Below, piece after piece: positions 37,651 through 55,436 of a stretch of 64,000 nt of DNA (the stretch's first letter is position 1; the number at the start of each line of letters is the position of its first letter). The notes under the pieces were generated by a model, which ran no database searches, was not told the origin of the DNA, and worked only from the letters and a program-made list of their open reading frames with translations. The stretch comes from Boswellia sacra (lineage: Eukaryota > Streptophyta > Magnoliopsida > Sapindales > Burseraceae): positions 186,001 through 250,000 of the forward strand of contig SNVD02009699.1 of the NCBI GenBank assembly GCA_013180625.2. Reading direction: 5' to 3'. A program made the position numbers and the translations under genes.

Positions 37651-38793
37651 AGTGTTGAGACTAGATGCCACCAACTTAAATGAATGAAGCTGGAGAATCT
37701 TTAGTAAAGCCAAAGTCAGCATGGACTCAAACAAAATTTTCATCCGTAAATCAGAATTCAAAAGTAATGAACGATGTCTTCAATGCATTAAGTGTTAATC
37801 AATTTAGTTTACTTTTATCCTATAATAGTGCTAAACAGGCTTGGGACTTACTTGAAATGAAAAATGAAGGAACAGATTTTATAAAAAGAACCAAGATAAA
37901 CATGCTTGCATCTAAATTTGAGAATATTACCATGCATGAGGAAGAAACTATTTCAGGTTTTTATTGAAGGTTGTGTGACATTACTTGTGCATTTACATTA
38001 TTAGAAGCTCATTTTCCTAACTCAAAAATTATCGGAAAGATCTTAAGGTCCTTATCAGATAAGTTTCAGGCCAAGGTGATTGCAATTGAGGAGACAAAGA
38101 ATGTGGATGAGATGCACATTGCTGAGTTGTTAGGCTTTTTGCAAACATTCTAGATGAATTTGAAAAACAAAAGAAAAGGCAAAAACAAAGCCTTTACAAC
38201 TACCGTAACACATTCTGATGATGAAGATACTACGAGTGACACAATTGAAGACACACAAATTGCTTACATGGTCAGGAACTATGCTAAGTTTCTAAAGAAG
38301 AACTTCAGCAAAAAAAAAAAAAAAAAATCAGAACAAGCTTTAGCTTCAGAAGTTAAGTAATACACCTAATTTCAAAATGTTCTCAAAAGATGATGAGAAG
38401 AAGAATAAAGTGTCGTGCTATAAGTGTTCTGGGTATGGTCACATCAAATTTGAGTGTGCCAATTTGAAGAAAAAGGCCAAAAGGTTCATGTCAAGCTGGA
38501 CTAACAAAGATTCAGACAGTGAATCTACTGATCAAGATAAATTGACTGGTTTTATAGCATTTACATGCAAAACTGTGCATACAAAGAATTCTATCATAGA
38601 TGAAGTCATAGAGTCTATAGAAACCAAAAACTCAAAATTTGCAGAAAATAATGATGTTGTGTATGATGCTGCTTACTATGAACAACATCAAGAAGTTTAT
38701 AATAAGTTTTACAAAGAATGGGAAGACAACAAGATTAAAATCAAGAGGTTGCAGCAAGCAGTAAAAGTTCTCGTTGATGAGAAGAAATTCTAG
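37651..38793 (+). pseudogene. gag of the Sirevirus-like element (rest)
   Basis: The UBN2-type gag region contains NSAKQAWDLLEMKNEG and NMLASKFENITMHEEETI, then IGKILRSLSDKFQAKV. A zinc knuckle CYKCSGYGHIKFEC keeps the full CX2CX4HX4C pattern. Single stops at 37967, 38153 and 38360 interrupt an otherwise readable protein; a poly-A tract at 38311 may account for one frame change. Confidence 0.85.
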
Positions 38794-39500
38794 AAAAAAA
38801 GGGTGAAAGATATAAAGAAAGATTGGAAGAATTTGTTGTTGAGCTAGAAGGAAATTTTGAATTTATTGAAGACCATTTAGATGTTACTCAGGGTCAAGAA
38901 AGCAATTAGACATTTGCAACGGAAGAAGGAACTGGAGGTTTTAGTAAAAACCAAGTTAAAACGTATTGAAAAGTTCACTGTAGAACTTGATAAGGCAAAG
39001 AAATGCATCAACCAATTTCAGATTGGGTTAGCAAAGCTTGATTAAATTTTAAGTTAAGGAAAGAACAGTTCAGATAGGAGTGGTCTTGGATATGAGCAAT
39101 ATAGTCACAAATCAAATGACAAGACAGTATTTGTGAAAGTATCCTCAATACCCTTCGCAGATTTTAATATCAATACCTTTATAGGTAACAAACACATTGC
39201 TGCAACTGGTAAGATTATTAAGAACACATCTATAATAGGTAAGACTGTCAATACCAAGCTAACATAATTTATCCTTATTTGTCACGTTTGTGGTGTGAAA
39301 GGTCACATAAGAACTAAGTGCTTTAAACTGCATAACCTATTAAAAAGAAATGCTAAGATGTATAGCAAACCACAAAAATCAAACATGTAATAGGTAATGA
39401 AAAAGGACATAATTGAAATGTTGCTTAAGTGCATTACATGTTTCTATTGATAAACTTTGGCAGTTGATTATGGTTGTTCCATGTACAGACAGGTGATAAC
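38794..39500 (+). pseudogene. gag C-terminus / protease remnant of the Sirevirus-like element
   Basis: A coiled-coil-like stretch leads to a second zinc knuckle CHVCGVKGHIRTKC (39280-39321), also intact. At about 39458 the protease site reads VDYGCSMY, where Ser of the D-S-G triad is Tyr. Confidence 0.65.
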
Positions 39501-39789
39501 AAGTTTCTTAAAAACTTGAAACCATGTCATGAAGCTCAGTTACATTTGGCGATGGTACGTAAGGTAAGGTTGCAAGTAAAGGTACTTTAAATGCGAATGG
39601 ATTACTTGAACTCAAAGATGTACTATATGTAAAAAGTCTTAAAGCAAATCTGATCAGCATATAACAAATCTGTGATGATGAATACACAATATACTTCACA
39701 CAAGCAAAATGTAATGTTTTAGATTCAAAAGGTAATTGCATTTTAGAAAGAAACAGATCTTCTAATAACTGTTATATGTATCTAATCTA

Positions 39790-41105
39790 AAATCAATTAG
39801 TGCTAAAATGAACAACTCAGAGCTTTGGCATTAGAAATTAGGACACTTAAACTATAAGGATTTAGTTAAGCTATCTAAAATAGGTGTTGTGAAGAGAGCC
39901 CCTCAACTGACTAATGAACCTAAAGGAATTTATGGCTTTTGTGAAAAGGGAAAACATATCAGAGGCACATAACTCTAAGACTTATTTAAGCACATCTAAG
40001 ATTCTAGAATTTCTTCACATGGATTTGATGGGTTTCATGTAGGTTGAAAGTATTGTAGGTAAGAAATATATGTTTGTGTGTGTAGATGATTACCTAAGAT
40101 TCACTTGGGTTGATTTCTTATGGGAAACACCTGGTGTTTTTAATGTTTTTAGAAATTTACACTGTGTTCTTTTTTGTTTCATGTGTTTTTGTTTCCAAAA
40201 TGATTTGAAAATTGAATTTCTATGATTTAGAGAATGTATTTTAAGTGAAGGATATGCATTTGGAAATGAATTCGTAAAATGCAAATTTGGAAATGGTTTT
40301 AAGAATATGTTTTTGGAAATGAATTCTTGAGCTGAAATTTTGAAAACAAAAACAAGATATGTGTTTGAAAATGAATCATTGACATCAAATTTTGGAAACA
40401 AAAATATAAAATGGAGAGAGAAGAAGAAAATAGAAGATGAAAACAAAGAGAGAAGGGTTAGTGAGTGATGAATTTGAACTCTGAAAATGTTAAAAACAAT
40501 GTTTTGTGAAAACATATTACAAAAACAGAAAAGAACACGTTTTGCAAGAATTTTGTACTCCGAAAATGGAAAATGGCATTTAGGAAACAAGAAAGAACAG
40601 AGCCTTATATGTCAGGCTGGAAACTAAAAGGAATTAAAACATTAGAAGAATTGTAAGTATAAGGAGTGATCATAGTAAAGAATTTGAGAATGTTGATTAT
40701 GCTGAATTTTGTAGATTTCATGGAATTGCACATGAGTTCTCAGTTGCCAAAACACTATAGCAACATGATGTTGTTGAAAGGAAGAACAGAACCCTTCAAG
40801 AAATGGCTAAGGTGATGCTTACTAGCAAGAAATTGACAAAGAGACTTTGGGCATAAGTAATTAGTATAGCTTGCTACATTTTTAATAGAGTTTTTCTTAT
40901 ACCTGGAACTACGCAAACTCCATATGAGATTTTGAAAGGCATAAAGCCTAATCTAAAGTATTTTCATGTCTTTGGTTAAGGGTGCTACATTATGAAGGAC
41001 AGAGAACAATTGGAAAAATTTGACTCTAAGAATAATATAGGAGTATTCATAGGCTACGAACTAAACAGCAAGGCAATAGAGTATATAATATGAGATGAGA
41101 AACAA
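39790..41105 (+). pseudogene. integrase of the Sirevirus-like element, split by a MITE
   Basis: Recognisable pieces are KLGHLNYKDLVKLSKIGVV, MFVCVDDYLRFTWVDFLWE and, beyond the MITE, FENVDYAEFCRFHGIAHEFS, VVERKNRTLQEMAKVML and YIFNRVFL-like and PYEILKG pieces. Several stops are present. Confidence 0.8.
40160..40604. mobile_element. Tourist-like MITE nested in integrase
   Basis: Ends CACTGTGTTCTTTTTTGTTTC and, as reverse complement, GGCTCTGTTCTTTCTTGTTTC are terminal inverted repeats, and TTA flanks both sides (40157-40159, 40605-40607). Removing the element and one TTA rejoins the integrase sequence in frame. This is the PIF/Harbinger-type signature. The interior is purine-rich on the plus strand and non-coding. 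Confidence 0.85.
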
Positions 41106-41409
41106 TCATGGATTTTAGCCCATGGTTTTTTTTTTTAATGATTTGGATGACTATTCAGATCATTCCTATGAAGAAGGAATCATGCACTTGACAGAATCAG
41201 TAGAAAACTCCAATCAAGATAGTGGAGAAATTGAAGAAGCTGTTACACCAGACAGCGTAGTTTCTGTGAAGGAAAATGTAACATACATGTTTGACACTGC
41301 AAAAATAGACAAAAATGAAGTCAAAAGTGATACTAGGAGAAAGGATCCACCCTCATGGATTTAGAAAGCAGATCCAACTTTATCAGTCATTGGAAGCCTA
41401 GATGATGAA

Positions 41410-42480
41410 ATGAAAACAAGATACAAGGTAAGCAATAACGTAAACTTTGCTTACTATGTTTCTTTAATTGAACCAAAAAATGTTAATGATGCATTAAAAG
41501 AGGATGTATGGATACAAGCCATGCAGGATGAGTTAAATTATTTTAAAAGAAATGATGCGTGGACCTTAGTACCTAGACCTAAAAATATGAATGTGATAGT
41601 GACTAAGTGGATTTTCAAGAATAAAATTGATGAACATAGTCAGGTTGTTAGAAATAAGGCTAGATTAGTAGCAAAAGGAGACACTCAGATTGAAGGAGTG
41701 GATTTTGATGAAACATTTGCCTTTGTAGCTAGGTTAGAATCCGGAAGACTATTACTTTCCATTAAATGCCTACTTGTTTTCAAATTATTTCAAATGGATG
41801 TTAAGATTGCCTTTCTAAATGGCATATTGAATGAAGAGGCATATCTAGAGCAGCTCAAAGGGTTTAAGGGCCCTAAGCATCCAAACTATGTATATAAGCT
41901 AAAAAAGTTTTTGTATGGCCTAAAACAAGCTCCAAGAGCTTGGTATGAGATTTTTACCACTTTCTTGATACATAGAGGTTACACTAGGGGCAGCAATGAT
42001 AAGACACTCTTTATTAAGCATACAATCTGATTATATTGTCATTGCACAGATATATGTTGATGACATTGTTTTTGGTTCAACTAACAACGACAAGATTGAT
42101 AAATTCGTTGAGTCGATGTAGGGAAAGTTTGAAATGAGCATGGTTGGAGAACTTAACTTCTTCTTGAATTGTAAGTCAAACAAATGGATGATGGGATATT
42201 TAGCTCACAATCTAAATATGCTAAAAACCTAGTTAAAAAGTCTGAGTTTGAGAAATCAAAACCTAGAAGAACTCAAATTTGCACTAACTTTAAGCTTTCT
42301 AGAGATAATATAGGGAGTGACACTGATGCTAGTTTGTATAGGAGTATGATAGAAAGTCTACTTTATCTTAATACTAGTAGACCTAATATTTGTTTTAGTG
42401 TTGGTCTTTGTGCAAGGTTCCAATCAAAGCCTAAGGAATCTCACTTAATTGCTGTGAAAAGGATACTAAGGTATGCGCAT
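41410..42480 (+). pseudogene. reverse transcriptase of the Sirevirus-like element
   Basis: RT contains KEDVWIQAMQDELNYFKRND, VTKWIFKNK, FQMDVKIAFLNGILNEEAYL and LYGLKQAPRAWYE, then a frame change at about 42030. The active site YVDDIVFGSTNN follows at about 42052. Later come LLYLNTSRPNICFSVGLCAR and VKRILRYA, where the next insertion cuts the gene. Confidence 0.87.
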
Positions 42481-42482
42481 CG

Positions 42483-44951
42483 TATGGACAAGGCTTTCAT
42501 TCTGTCAGAGTGATTGCGCCCACGACACTATGTCAAAGCCCATTAAGGACTTAAGGGAACACAGAACAAGCTACAAAGACAAGCCTAGAGAATGAAATGG
42601 AGTCGCCAACTTTGTCTAACCATGGAAAAATTATGAATGATGGTATTCTTCTAGAGCTAAACTACCTTTATCCCTTTAAAGATGGGTTTGAGAAATTAGA
42701 TATGAGATTAAACCTCGCTCAAGTGTGAATTTGGCCTTCTCTACCTGGGTTTATTAAGCCCGAGGTTTTTATTATATTAATGTCTATTCCATTGATCCTA
42801 ATTCATTTTCACACATAACTTGTTCTATCTTTATTAGCACGTGAGATATGAGCATGTTATACATTAAAAGAAAGGAGAGATGAGAATAGAGTTACAATTC
42901 CAGAAAACATGAGGCAATAGGGACATGGATTACATCAATTCTAAAAATGCATAAAATACGAAAAAGGTAAAAAGTTGTGGAAAATCATCCATATATCCTC
43001 CAAATGACAATAGTAACAAAATAATGTGAATGAAACATAGAATGTATCAAATATAACATCAAAACACAAGCATTAAAAACAACCATTCACAAATTAACAA
43101 AAATGAGTGAGATAAAACCTAATTAAGCAATAAATCGCTCACCACCAATGTGAGTCTATTTATTACTTAATAGATCTCGATTCACCCAACACAAAGAAAA
43201 CAGCATGACAACATGGCATTGATTTGAAAGACTACCAAATTCCTAACATTCAATCTAAACACCATATCACATTCATGCCATTTAAGATAAGCACAAACAG
43301 ATGAGATGAAACCAATTTAAGCAGTAAATCTCTCACCACCTACAATGAGTCCATCTATCACTTATTTGATTCCGACTCACAAGACACAAAGAAAAATAAG
43401 ATGATATTAATTAAACTGTTAATAAATTCCTAATCATGCAATCTAAGTATTATGTTCATATACATGATATTCTCATACAAATATATCCAAGTAAAACATA
43501 GACTTAGCATGGTAACATCATAAATAACAAAAAATGAGATACTGTCAATGTAATGACTCTTCAACAACAATTATGAGTCTGTCATTACTTATCAACTCCT
43601 ATCAAGGAAGAAAAGAAATAAAAAAGAGAGAAAATATGCATATTTCATAATCAAATCACCCATAAAACATAATTCTAACATGACACTATTCAAATCAAAT
43701 TTCATGTCAAAGTGTTGGTCCCTCACCATCAATTGAAAGTCCACCAACACATCTCAATGAACATATAAGAAAAGAAGACAAGAAAAAAGAAGAAGAAGAG
43801 AACATAAAAAAACATGTTAACCCCACAATGATTCTAGCACATTCTCACATATTAGACATGAATTAACATACAATTAAACATAGTTCATATCAACATAATG
43901 ATCTCCCAACATCAATAATGGGTCCACCATCATATGTCAATAAACAATAGAGGAGGAGTAGAAGAAGAAATAGAATTTTAAAAGAAGTAGAAAAAGAAAT
44001 AGAATTTTAACATCAAAGCATTATTCATTTCAAAGTAAAAGTCTCCCACCAACAGTTGTGAGCCCACCATTACTTATTCATGAACAAAGAAATAGAAGAA
44101 AAAGAAGAAGAAAAAGGAATAATCATATTATCATAAAAGCATATAAGAAATATTATTCCTAACATGACTCTAAACATGTTATCACTCATAATCCTAGCAT
44201 GATTCTAGTATAATATTAAAAGATAAATAACCTACGCATGATTCTAACATACATAGGCTTAAGACATGTATACTAGCATATCAAACACATAAATAATCCT
44301 AAACATGATTCTAAAGAAACAGGCAAACATGCATAAACAAACATAAAATGTCCTTAAGACTCACCTAAATTCGGACACTATCAGAAGTAGAATCTTCACT
44401 TTGATAGGCACCCTAGAATAATCTAAAGGCACCTCTAGACACAAAGAACTCCTTTAAGATGACACAGGGAGACTCCCAATACCCCTCATTTCTGACCCTT
44501 CAAACTCTCTAATAACACTCAAAAGGGTATGAGAATCAATGGATTTTGATCCCTTGAATAAATAGTAACATTTCTTTATATAGGAATCATGTGAACATGT
44601 AAAACGATGTAAAATCAATATGAGATTCGAGACAATAGGCATGCACCTATCTCTCAAGCATGCCCCTGTTTAAAGGTTTATTAATACAAAACCTTAATAT
44701 CTAGACAGATGGACGATTGTGATAAAAATCTGAAAGACATGATAGGCGTACGTTTGTCCCTAATTTGGTTCTAAATTCTAAATAAACTCTAATTTTTGCC
44801 CTCCCATTGTGTTTAATAACTGTTTTATTTATTTTTTTCCACATTTTGGTGTCTTTTTCTGATGCCTCTTAGATTCAATTATACATCTGGTTAGTATGTT
44901 TGGCTATCATCATTGGACGTTTAAACTATAAGTCAAAATCTAGTGCTTACA
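42483..44951. mobile_element. 2.5 kb insert in RNase H, possible large solo LTR
   Basis: RT/RNase H reading stops at VKRILRYAH and resumes at 44952 with DTLGFGIW. Just outside lie CATCG (left) and CATGA (right), an imperfect 5-bp duplication. The insert ends in ACA but begins TATGG rather than TG. No coding region is visible. Its middle holds a set of imperfect tandem repeats. A solo LTR or non-autonomous LTR element is likely, but the class is not proven. Confidence 0.55.
43130..44080. repeat. imperfect tandem repeats, about six units of 150-220 bp
   Basis: The core 'tctc.cc.aca..aatgagtc.accat.acttat', in varied form, recurs near 43137, 43332, 43558, 43720, 43908 and 44042. Each is followed by a purine-rich (GAAGAA) stretch and a 'catgattctaacat'-like block. 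Confidence 0.7.
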
Positions 44952-45455
44952 CATGATACCTTAGGTTTTGGTATCTGGTAGACTAAAGAGACAAATTCTT
45001 GTCTTGCAGGTTATAGTGATGCAACAATAAATATGGATAAGAGGAAAAGCACAACTGATGAATGTTTATATCTAGGAAGCAATTCGGTGTCATGGTATAG
45101 TAAGAAGTAGAATTCTATCTCACCGTCAGTAGCAGAAGCAGAGTACATTACTACGAAAGTTGCTATAGACAATTGATGTGGATGAAGCAAATCTTGAAGA
45201 TTATGGTGTTAAATCAGGTTCTATGACTGTATTTTGTGACAATACAAGTGCTATCAACATAACTAAAAATCCAGTTCGACATTCTAGGACTAAACATATA
45301 AATATTAGATATCACTTTATTAGAAAACTTGTAGAAACCAGATAATCCACATAGAATATTTAGCATCTAAAAATCAACTTGCTGATCTATTCACAAAGGT
45401 ACTTGATGCTTCAAGGTTTGAATTTCTGAGAAAAGCAAGTGGCATCTATTAATTG
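44952..45455 (+). pseudogene. RNase H of the Sirevirus-like element
   Basis: Contains AGYSDATINMDKRKSTTDE, SVAEAEYITT, VFCDNTSAINITKNPVRHS-like and SKNQLADLFTKVLDASRFEF pieces, the usual copia RNase H and C-terminus. Two frame breaks interrupt it. Confidence 0.85.
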
Positions 45456-46311
45456 AATGAATGATCGATGCATGTTTTATTTTTTACATGTCTAAAGCAT
45501 CATAGGATCGATTCTGTTTAGTGTATGTTTGAGCTAATTGTTTAAAGTGTGTTGCGCAATAATGTATAACAATATGCAAAGAAGGCTACCTATTAATGAA
45601 GTGTAAAAGCCAACCTCTGAAAGCAACTTAGAGGTATTTTGGAGATATGTTTAGGTTGTCCACTCTAGAGGAGAAGGGCTACCTCATTGCATGAGTGAAA
45701 GCTACTGAATTTGAATAAAAATTCTTTGAGATTAATTCAAGTTTATGTAAAAAGTATGCTTTGATTAACAACGCAAATGAATTTATGTTTTTTAAAAATT
45801 ATCTTCTTGATGTTTTGCAGCATAATTGTTTATGAAAATTTTCTGGTTAAATTCTGCTCAAAAGCATACTTAGATAGAATACATTTTATGATGTCTAGAC
45901 ATGTTTGTTATACTTTGTATATTAGCCTTTGTTATGTATGTTTTAACTAATTTTTTATGCCTTGAGCTGACCTAGATTACAAACTTTAATTGCACTGCTA
46001 TGTCAGTGTGCCACATTAGCTAAGTAGATTAACATATCAGAATAGTCAGTGGTAAGGATTATGTTATTGGTTATGAATGGAATTCAAAATTATCTCATTA
46101 ATTGTTTTAAGATAATCTTGGTAATTTAATCCTAATTAAATACAAAATTAGTCTTGGAATAGGATTAAAATTTTAAGAAAGAGAATTACAGAAAAACATA
46201 AATTCCTATGGTCATATAAATCAATCTCATTTTAGGGTTTGTTTATCGTTTTGTTATCTCTAATATCTCTCAACTAGAAATCTTAACAGCTTTTCAACTT
46301 TAATCGATCAA

Positions 46312-47975
46312 CAATGGGGAAACTGACATAATACTTTTCATCAAGCAGTGAACAAGAAATTTTAAAAGATCCAGACACTAATTATGCACAAAAATAGAGA
46401 CACTAATTCTGTAGAAAAATAGATTGAAGAAGAAATTATGCCCCAAATCGACACAACAACAGTGACCGAGACAGTCACATCGTCTCAGATAACCAAAGCC
46501 CTGAAACCCTCGTAGCAATAACGCTAGGAAGCTTAATAGGAATAAGAAGAAGAAGAGACCAGTAAGGGGAAGGAAGAGACAGAGGGTGATGATTGAAGTG
46601 ATTCAAGTGAGGAAAAGAAACTAAAGGAGGAGGAAGAATCGAATAACAAAGAAGAGGAGATTGAAATCGATCCTCAAACAAGTAGTTGATGATAATCCAC
46701 AACGTAACAATAACATGCAACACCATTCTCAGAAAAATTCTTCACGAAGGAGAGTAAAACAAAGTTCATTGATCACACATCCAGCAGAAAAATGGAGATT
46801 GAGAGGCAAGTGGTGATCAGTGACTTCAATGAATATGGGTTGTACACTTTGTTGGAAACTAGATCATGGTTTCGTACGGCAAATGATTTTCAATCTCTTC
46901 TTAAATCTTTGGTGCAAATATTTTTATTCAAATATTCATCCTTCAATTGATAAATCTAGTAGTCCATATTATCACTTAGTTTATTATCATGTAAAGCATG
47001 TTGAATTTTCACCAAATGTGATAAATAACTACTTAGAGAGATCCTACTAGGCTATACACATGATGTTAGTAGTGAATTTGATATGCTTGACATTGCTAAG
47101 GAATTGACTAGTACAAACATCACTTAAGATACATTTTTGAATCAAAAAGTTTGACAACCAAGTATTAGGATATGGCATAAAATTGCTTAGTTCAATTGGT
47201 TTCCTTCAACCAATCAAATTGATGTTAGGAAACACAGGGCAAAATTCCTCTATCGCTTGGGAACAAATAGGCCTATCAACTTAGGCTTGTGGATTTATAG
47301 GTTGGTTATGCAGACTTCAACTTATGAGTTCGATTATCATAGGCTAGCATTCCCTTGTTCGATTACTGGCATTTTGAAAAGACAAGGAGTGAAAATTGAA
47401 GCAACTGAGGAACCTAAACCTTTCAAAGCTCTAATTTCAAAGCTATTTTTGTAGCAAATACATTTATTACTAGAGGGAGAACCAACTAAAGATTAAAAAC
47501 CAACAAAACAAAGGAATACTACTCTTAATACTATTGTTTATTTGAAATCTGATGTGCAGGTGTTATCTGATAAGAGTAATCTTATAACTACTCTTTTGGA
47601 GAACTATTATCTAGATACATTTGTTGAAGTAGAGATAGAGCATCGAGAAAATATGGTGACAAAGGCCAAATAAGCTGTTGTTACTATAAGCTCAAGCAAA
47701 AATCTGCCAAGACAAAGAAAGCTACACCAAAAGAGAAAGCACTAGCCAAGAGTGCAAAATCTGTAACTAGAACTTTAACAGTAAAGTTATCAAAAAAAGG
47801 AAAAGGGAAAAGACCAGCACCACCTATAACACAAAGATTGATTGATGAAAATGAAGATGGTAGTGAAACTACACCGAAACAACCACCAAAGAAATTGAAG
47901 AAGACTGTTCACAAGCAATAATCGAAACCAAAAACTCATGTTAAACTAGTTCGTGGATCAAACGGGAAGGATTAA
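46312..47975 (+). pseudogene. extra 3' ORF region (putative plant transposon protein domain), decayed
   Basis: Located between RNase H and the 3' LTR, where Sireviruses carry an additional or env-like ORF. Readable pieces are MGKLT at the start, EFSPNVINNYLER, then RAKFLYRLGTNRPINLGLWI, and FPCSITGILKRQGVKIEATE. These match in order the domain found in plant proteins annotated 'putative plant transposon protein' (FSP.vIN.yL ... .ra.lLy.l..g..inlg..I ... fP.lIt.L). A lysine-rich tail follows. Stops are numerous. The function of this ORF is not established. Confidence 0.6.
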
Positions 47976-48424
47976 ATGATTGATTTTGGCTTCTTATAAG
48001 CAAACCAGGGGAAGAAAAGAATTGAGAACTAATTTTCAAATTTTTTTTTGAATTGAATGCTCTAATGAACTTATGTTCGGTTTTGCTTAGGAAACTTGTA
48101 GATGTCTAAAACTTGCAAGATGATCAGCTTGGTTTGATTTAGGAATTTGCTTAGTTTTCTTTAGATGCCAAATTCCTGTAGTTTTTGTTTCAGCATATTT
48201 CCTTTGGTAGTTTTCTGTTTGAATGCTGAACTTATCTTGCTTGCAGTTTGCAAATGATGCTAGTTGAATTTGTTTTAAATCATTTGTTTTACAGATTTTG
48301 GAATCCAGTTTGAGTCAGTTTGAGTTTTATTACTCTAACTTGTTTGCTTGTAGAGTTTGATAAGTCTGTTATACTCAGCGTAATAGAATGTGGCTTTCTC
48401 ACAAGATGCCAAAAAAATGGAGAT

Positions 48425-49086
48425 TGTCGGTTCTTATATGCCTACGTTACATATTGACGATGTGGCATATTGATGATGTGTTGTATTTTATTTTAACATC
48501 TTGTGATAAAAGCCAAGTTTGAGATAATCACTTAGTTTTATTATTCGTATTTATCTAGGATTATCTTATATAGTAATTTGTCTAAACTTTAATTATCAAA
48601 CTAATGTGATAAGTACAACAAACAATTGAAAGCTATCTACAAGGCTTGATCGTGTATAAAGGAAGCAAATACAATTATGATTGTATGACTTGGAAGAAAG
48701 ACTTGAATGATTAGGCTGAGAGTTTAATTTGATTTGGTTCATGTATGTTTGATTATTCAAATGGTTTATTTACAGTTTTTTTGTGAAGGTCTGTTTAACA
48801 AATTGTAACAGTGTAGTGAGAGGTGAACCGAATCACTAGTGTAGGTTTCAAGGATGGACAACTTTACATAGAATTTGTGTGACTCAAAACAATATAAAAT
48901 TCTCTTTTGTCTTGTAAACCAACATACTACAAGAGTGGATTACCGTTCATACTATCCATAGACATAGGTTCGTTTGACAAACCGAGCCACGTAAAATTAC
49001 TGTGCAGTTTTTACTTTTCTGTTATAGTATATGTGGCTGTTTTTGTGTTATATATAGTGACAGATCTATCCTCTTCAAAACTTTCA
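48425..49086 (+). repeat. 3' LTR of the Sirevirus-like element
   Basis: Preceded by a purine-rich tract ending GGAGAT. Aligns with 35368-36034 along its full length, with many substitutions. Confidence 0.87.
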
Positions 49087-49091
49087 TATAT

Positions 49092-50068
49092 AATCAATTT
49101 AATATTTATTGTTTGTTTATAATTATTCATGATTATTGGATTTCATATTTCTTGGATATTCACAACTTCATCTTGAATCTTGCATTGGCGACTCCTTTGA
49201 CTCTTATCACGATCTCTAATTTAATCGAATTTCATCATTTATATAAAAATTCGATAAACTATAGAAAGTTATGATTAAATTTTACTAGATAAAATAAACA
49301 CATTTGTCTTCTATCAGCTTTACAAAAACAAAGTTTTCTTTGTTATAATTTTATAAATTATAAAAGGCATATACAATAGATTATTTATTTAATATCCTAA
49401 ATTTTTGTTACGACTAAATTAAAGTTCAGACAATAAAGAAACAAAAGCTTTTAAACAGATGATATTAAAAACTCCCTACTGATAAGAAAAAATCATATTA
49501 ACAAACAAAATGATATAAGAACCAATGGACCGGCTTATAATTCCAATAAAATAAGAAATAAGTAAAAAACTATATGCACCATTAATCTACCGGAGATAAA
49601 CAGAATAGCTCACCTCAAATTTTATAAAATTGAATAAATTATACATATAACTCATTTATAATTAATTTTCTCATGAGTTGATAAAATCCTGCTAGAAATA
49701 TAATTATTATATCAAACATTCTAACTTTTTTTTATTAATTTTTATTTTTTTATTTTCTAATAAAATTTTATCAACTCGGATTATAAGCAGTTAATTATTA
49801 AATTCGGGTTACGTATATAACATTGCTCAATAAAATTATCTTCTCTTTAGTTTCAGGAGTTACGAGAAACCTTCCGCTTTCCATGGTTAATTTTATTAGC
49901 AGAATTTAGGGGTGCTTATAAAATTTTTAGAACCTTTAGGGAGTCGTCAAGTTTTCGGGGACGTAAAAGACGAAGTCAGAATTTGAATACTATAAATGGT
50001 TGTGTCAGCTGTAAGTCTGACATTTGACCATCGCAGGATAGAAGCAAAGCAAAACAGAGCAGGACATC
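49092..50068 (+). promoter_or_regulatory. upstream region of the PAHX gene
   Basis: AT-rich non-coding DNA. It includes an inverted-repeat element (about 49632-49838). The 5' UTR probably lies in the last 100-200 bp, which is less AT-rich. No clear TATA box could be fixed. Confidence 0.4.
49632..49838. mobile_element. small inverted-repeat (MITE-like) element
   Basis: GAGTTGATAAAATCCTGCTAG (left, about 49675) is repeated in inverse as the reverse complement of about 49762-49790 (GAGTTGATAAAATTTTATTAG), and the outer parts pair more loosely. No target duplication was fixed. Confidence 0.5.

Positions 50069-55436
<5,368 letters not shown>

Larger units (their letters stand above)
35368..49086 (+). 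mobile_element. Sirevirus-like Ty1/copia element with nested insertions
   Basis: LTRs of 667 and 662 bp (35368-36034, 48425-49086) share long blocks such as CATCTTGTGATAAAAGCC and CTTGTAAACCAA.ATACTACA. A degraded tRNA-Met primer site (TTGGCATCAAAG) follows the 5' LTR, and AAAAAAATGGAGA precedes the 3' LTR. Coding remnants run gag, protease, integrase, RT, RNase H, then an extra ORF region, which is the Sirevirus layout. Inside lie a solo LTR (36223-37650), a MITE (40160-40604) and a 2.5 kb insert (42483-44951). LTR divergence is clearly greater than in the gypsy element, so it is older. I found no matching target duplication. Confidence 0.88.

Noticed and set aside
40090..40590. 166-codon minus-strand ORF rich in Phe and Ser
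   Set aside because: It is the reverse reading of the purine-rich MITE at 40160-40604.
46475..46726. Minus-strand ORF of 83 codons
   Set aside because: It is antisense to the decayed extra ORF region of the Sirevirus-like element and has no domain.
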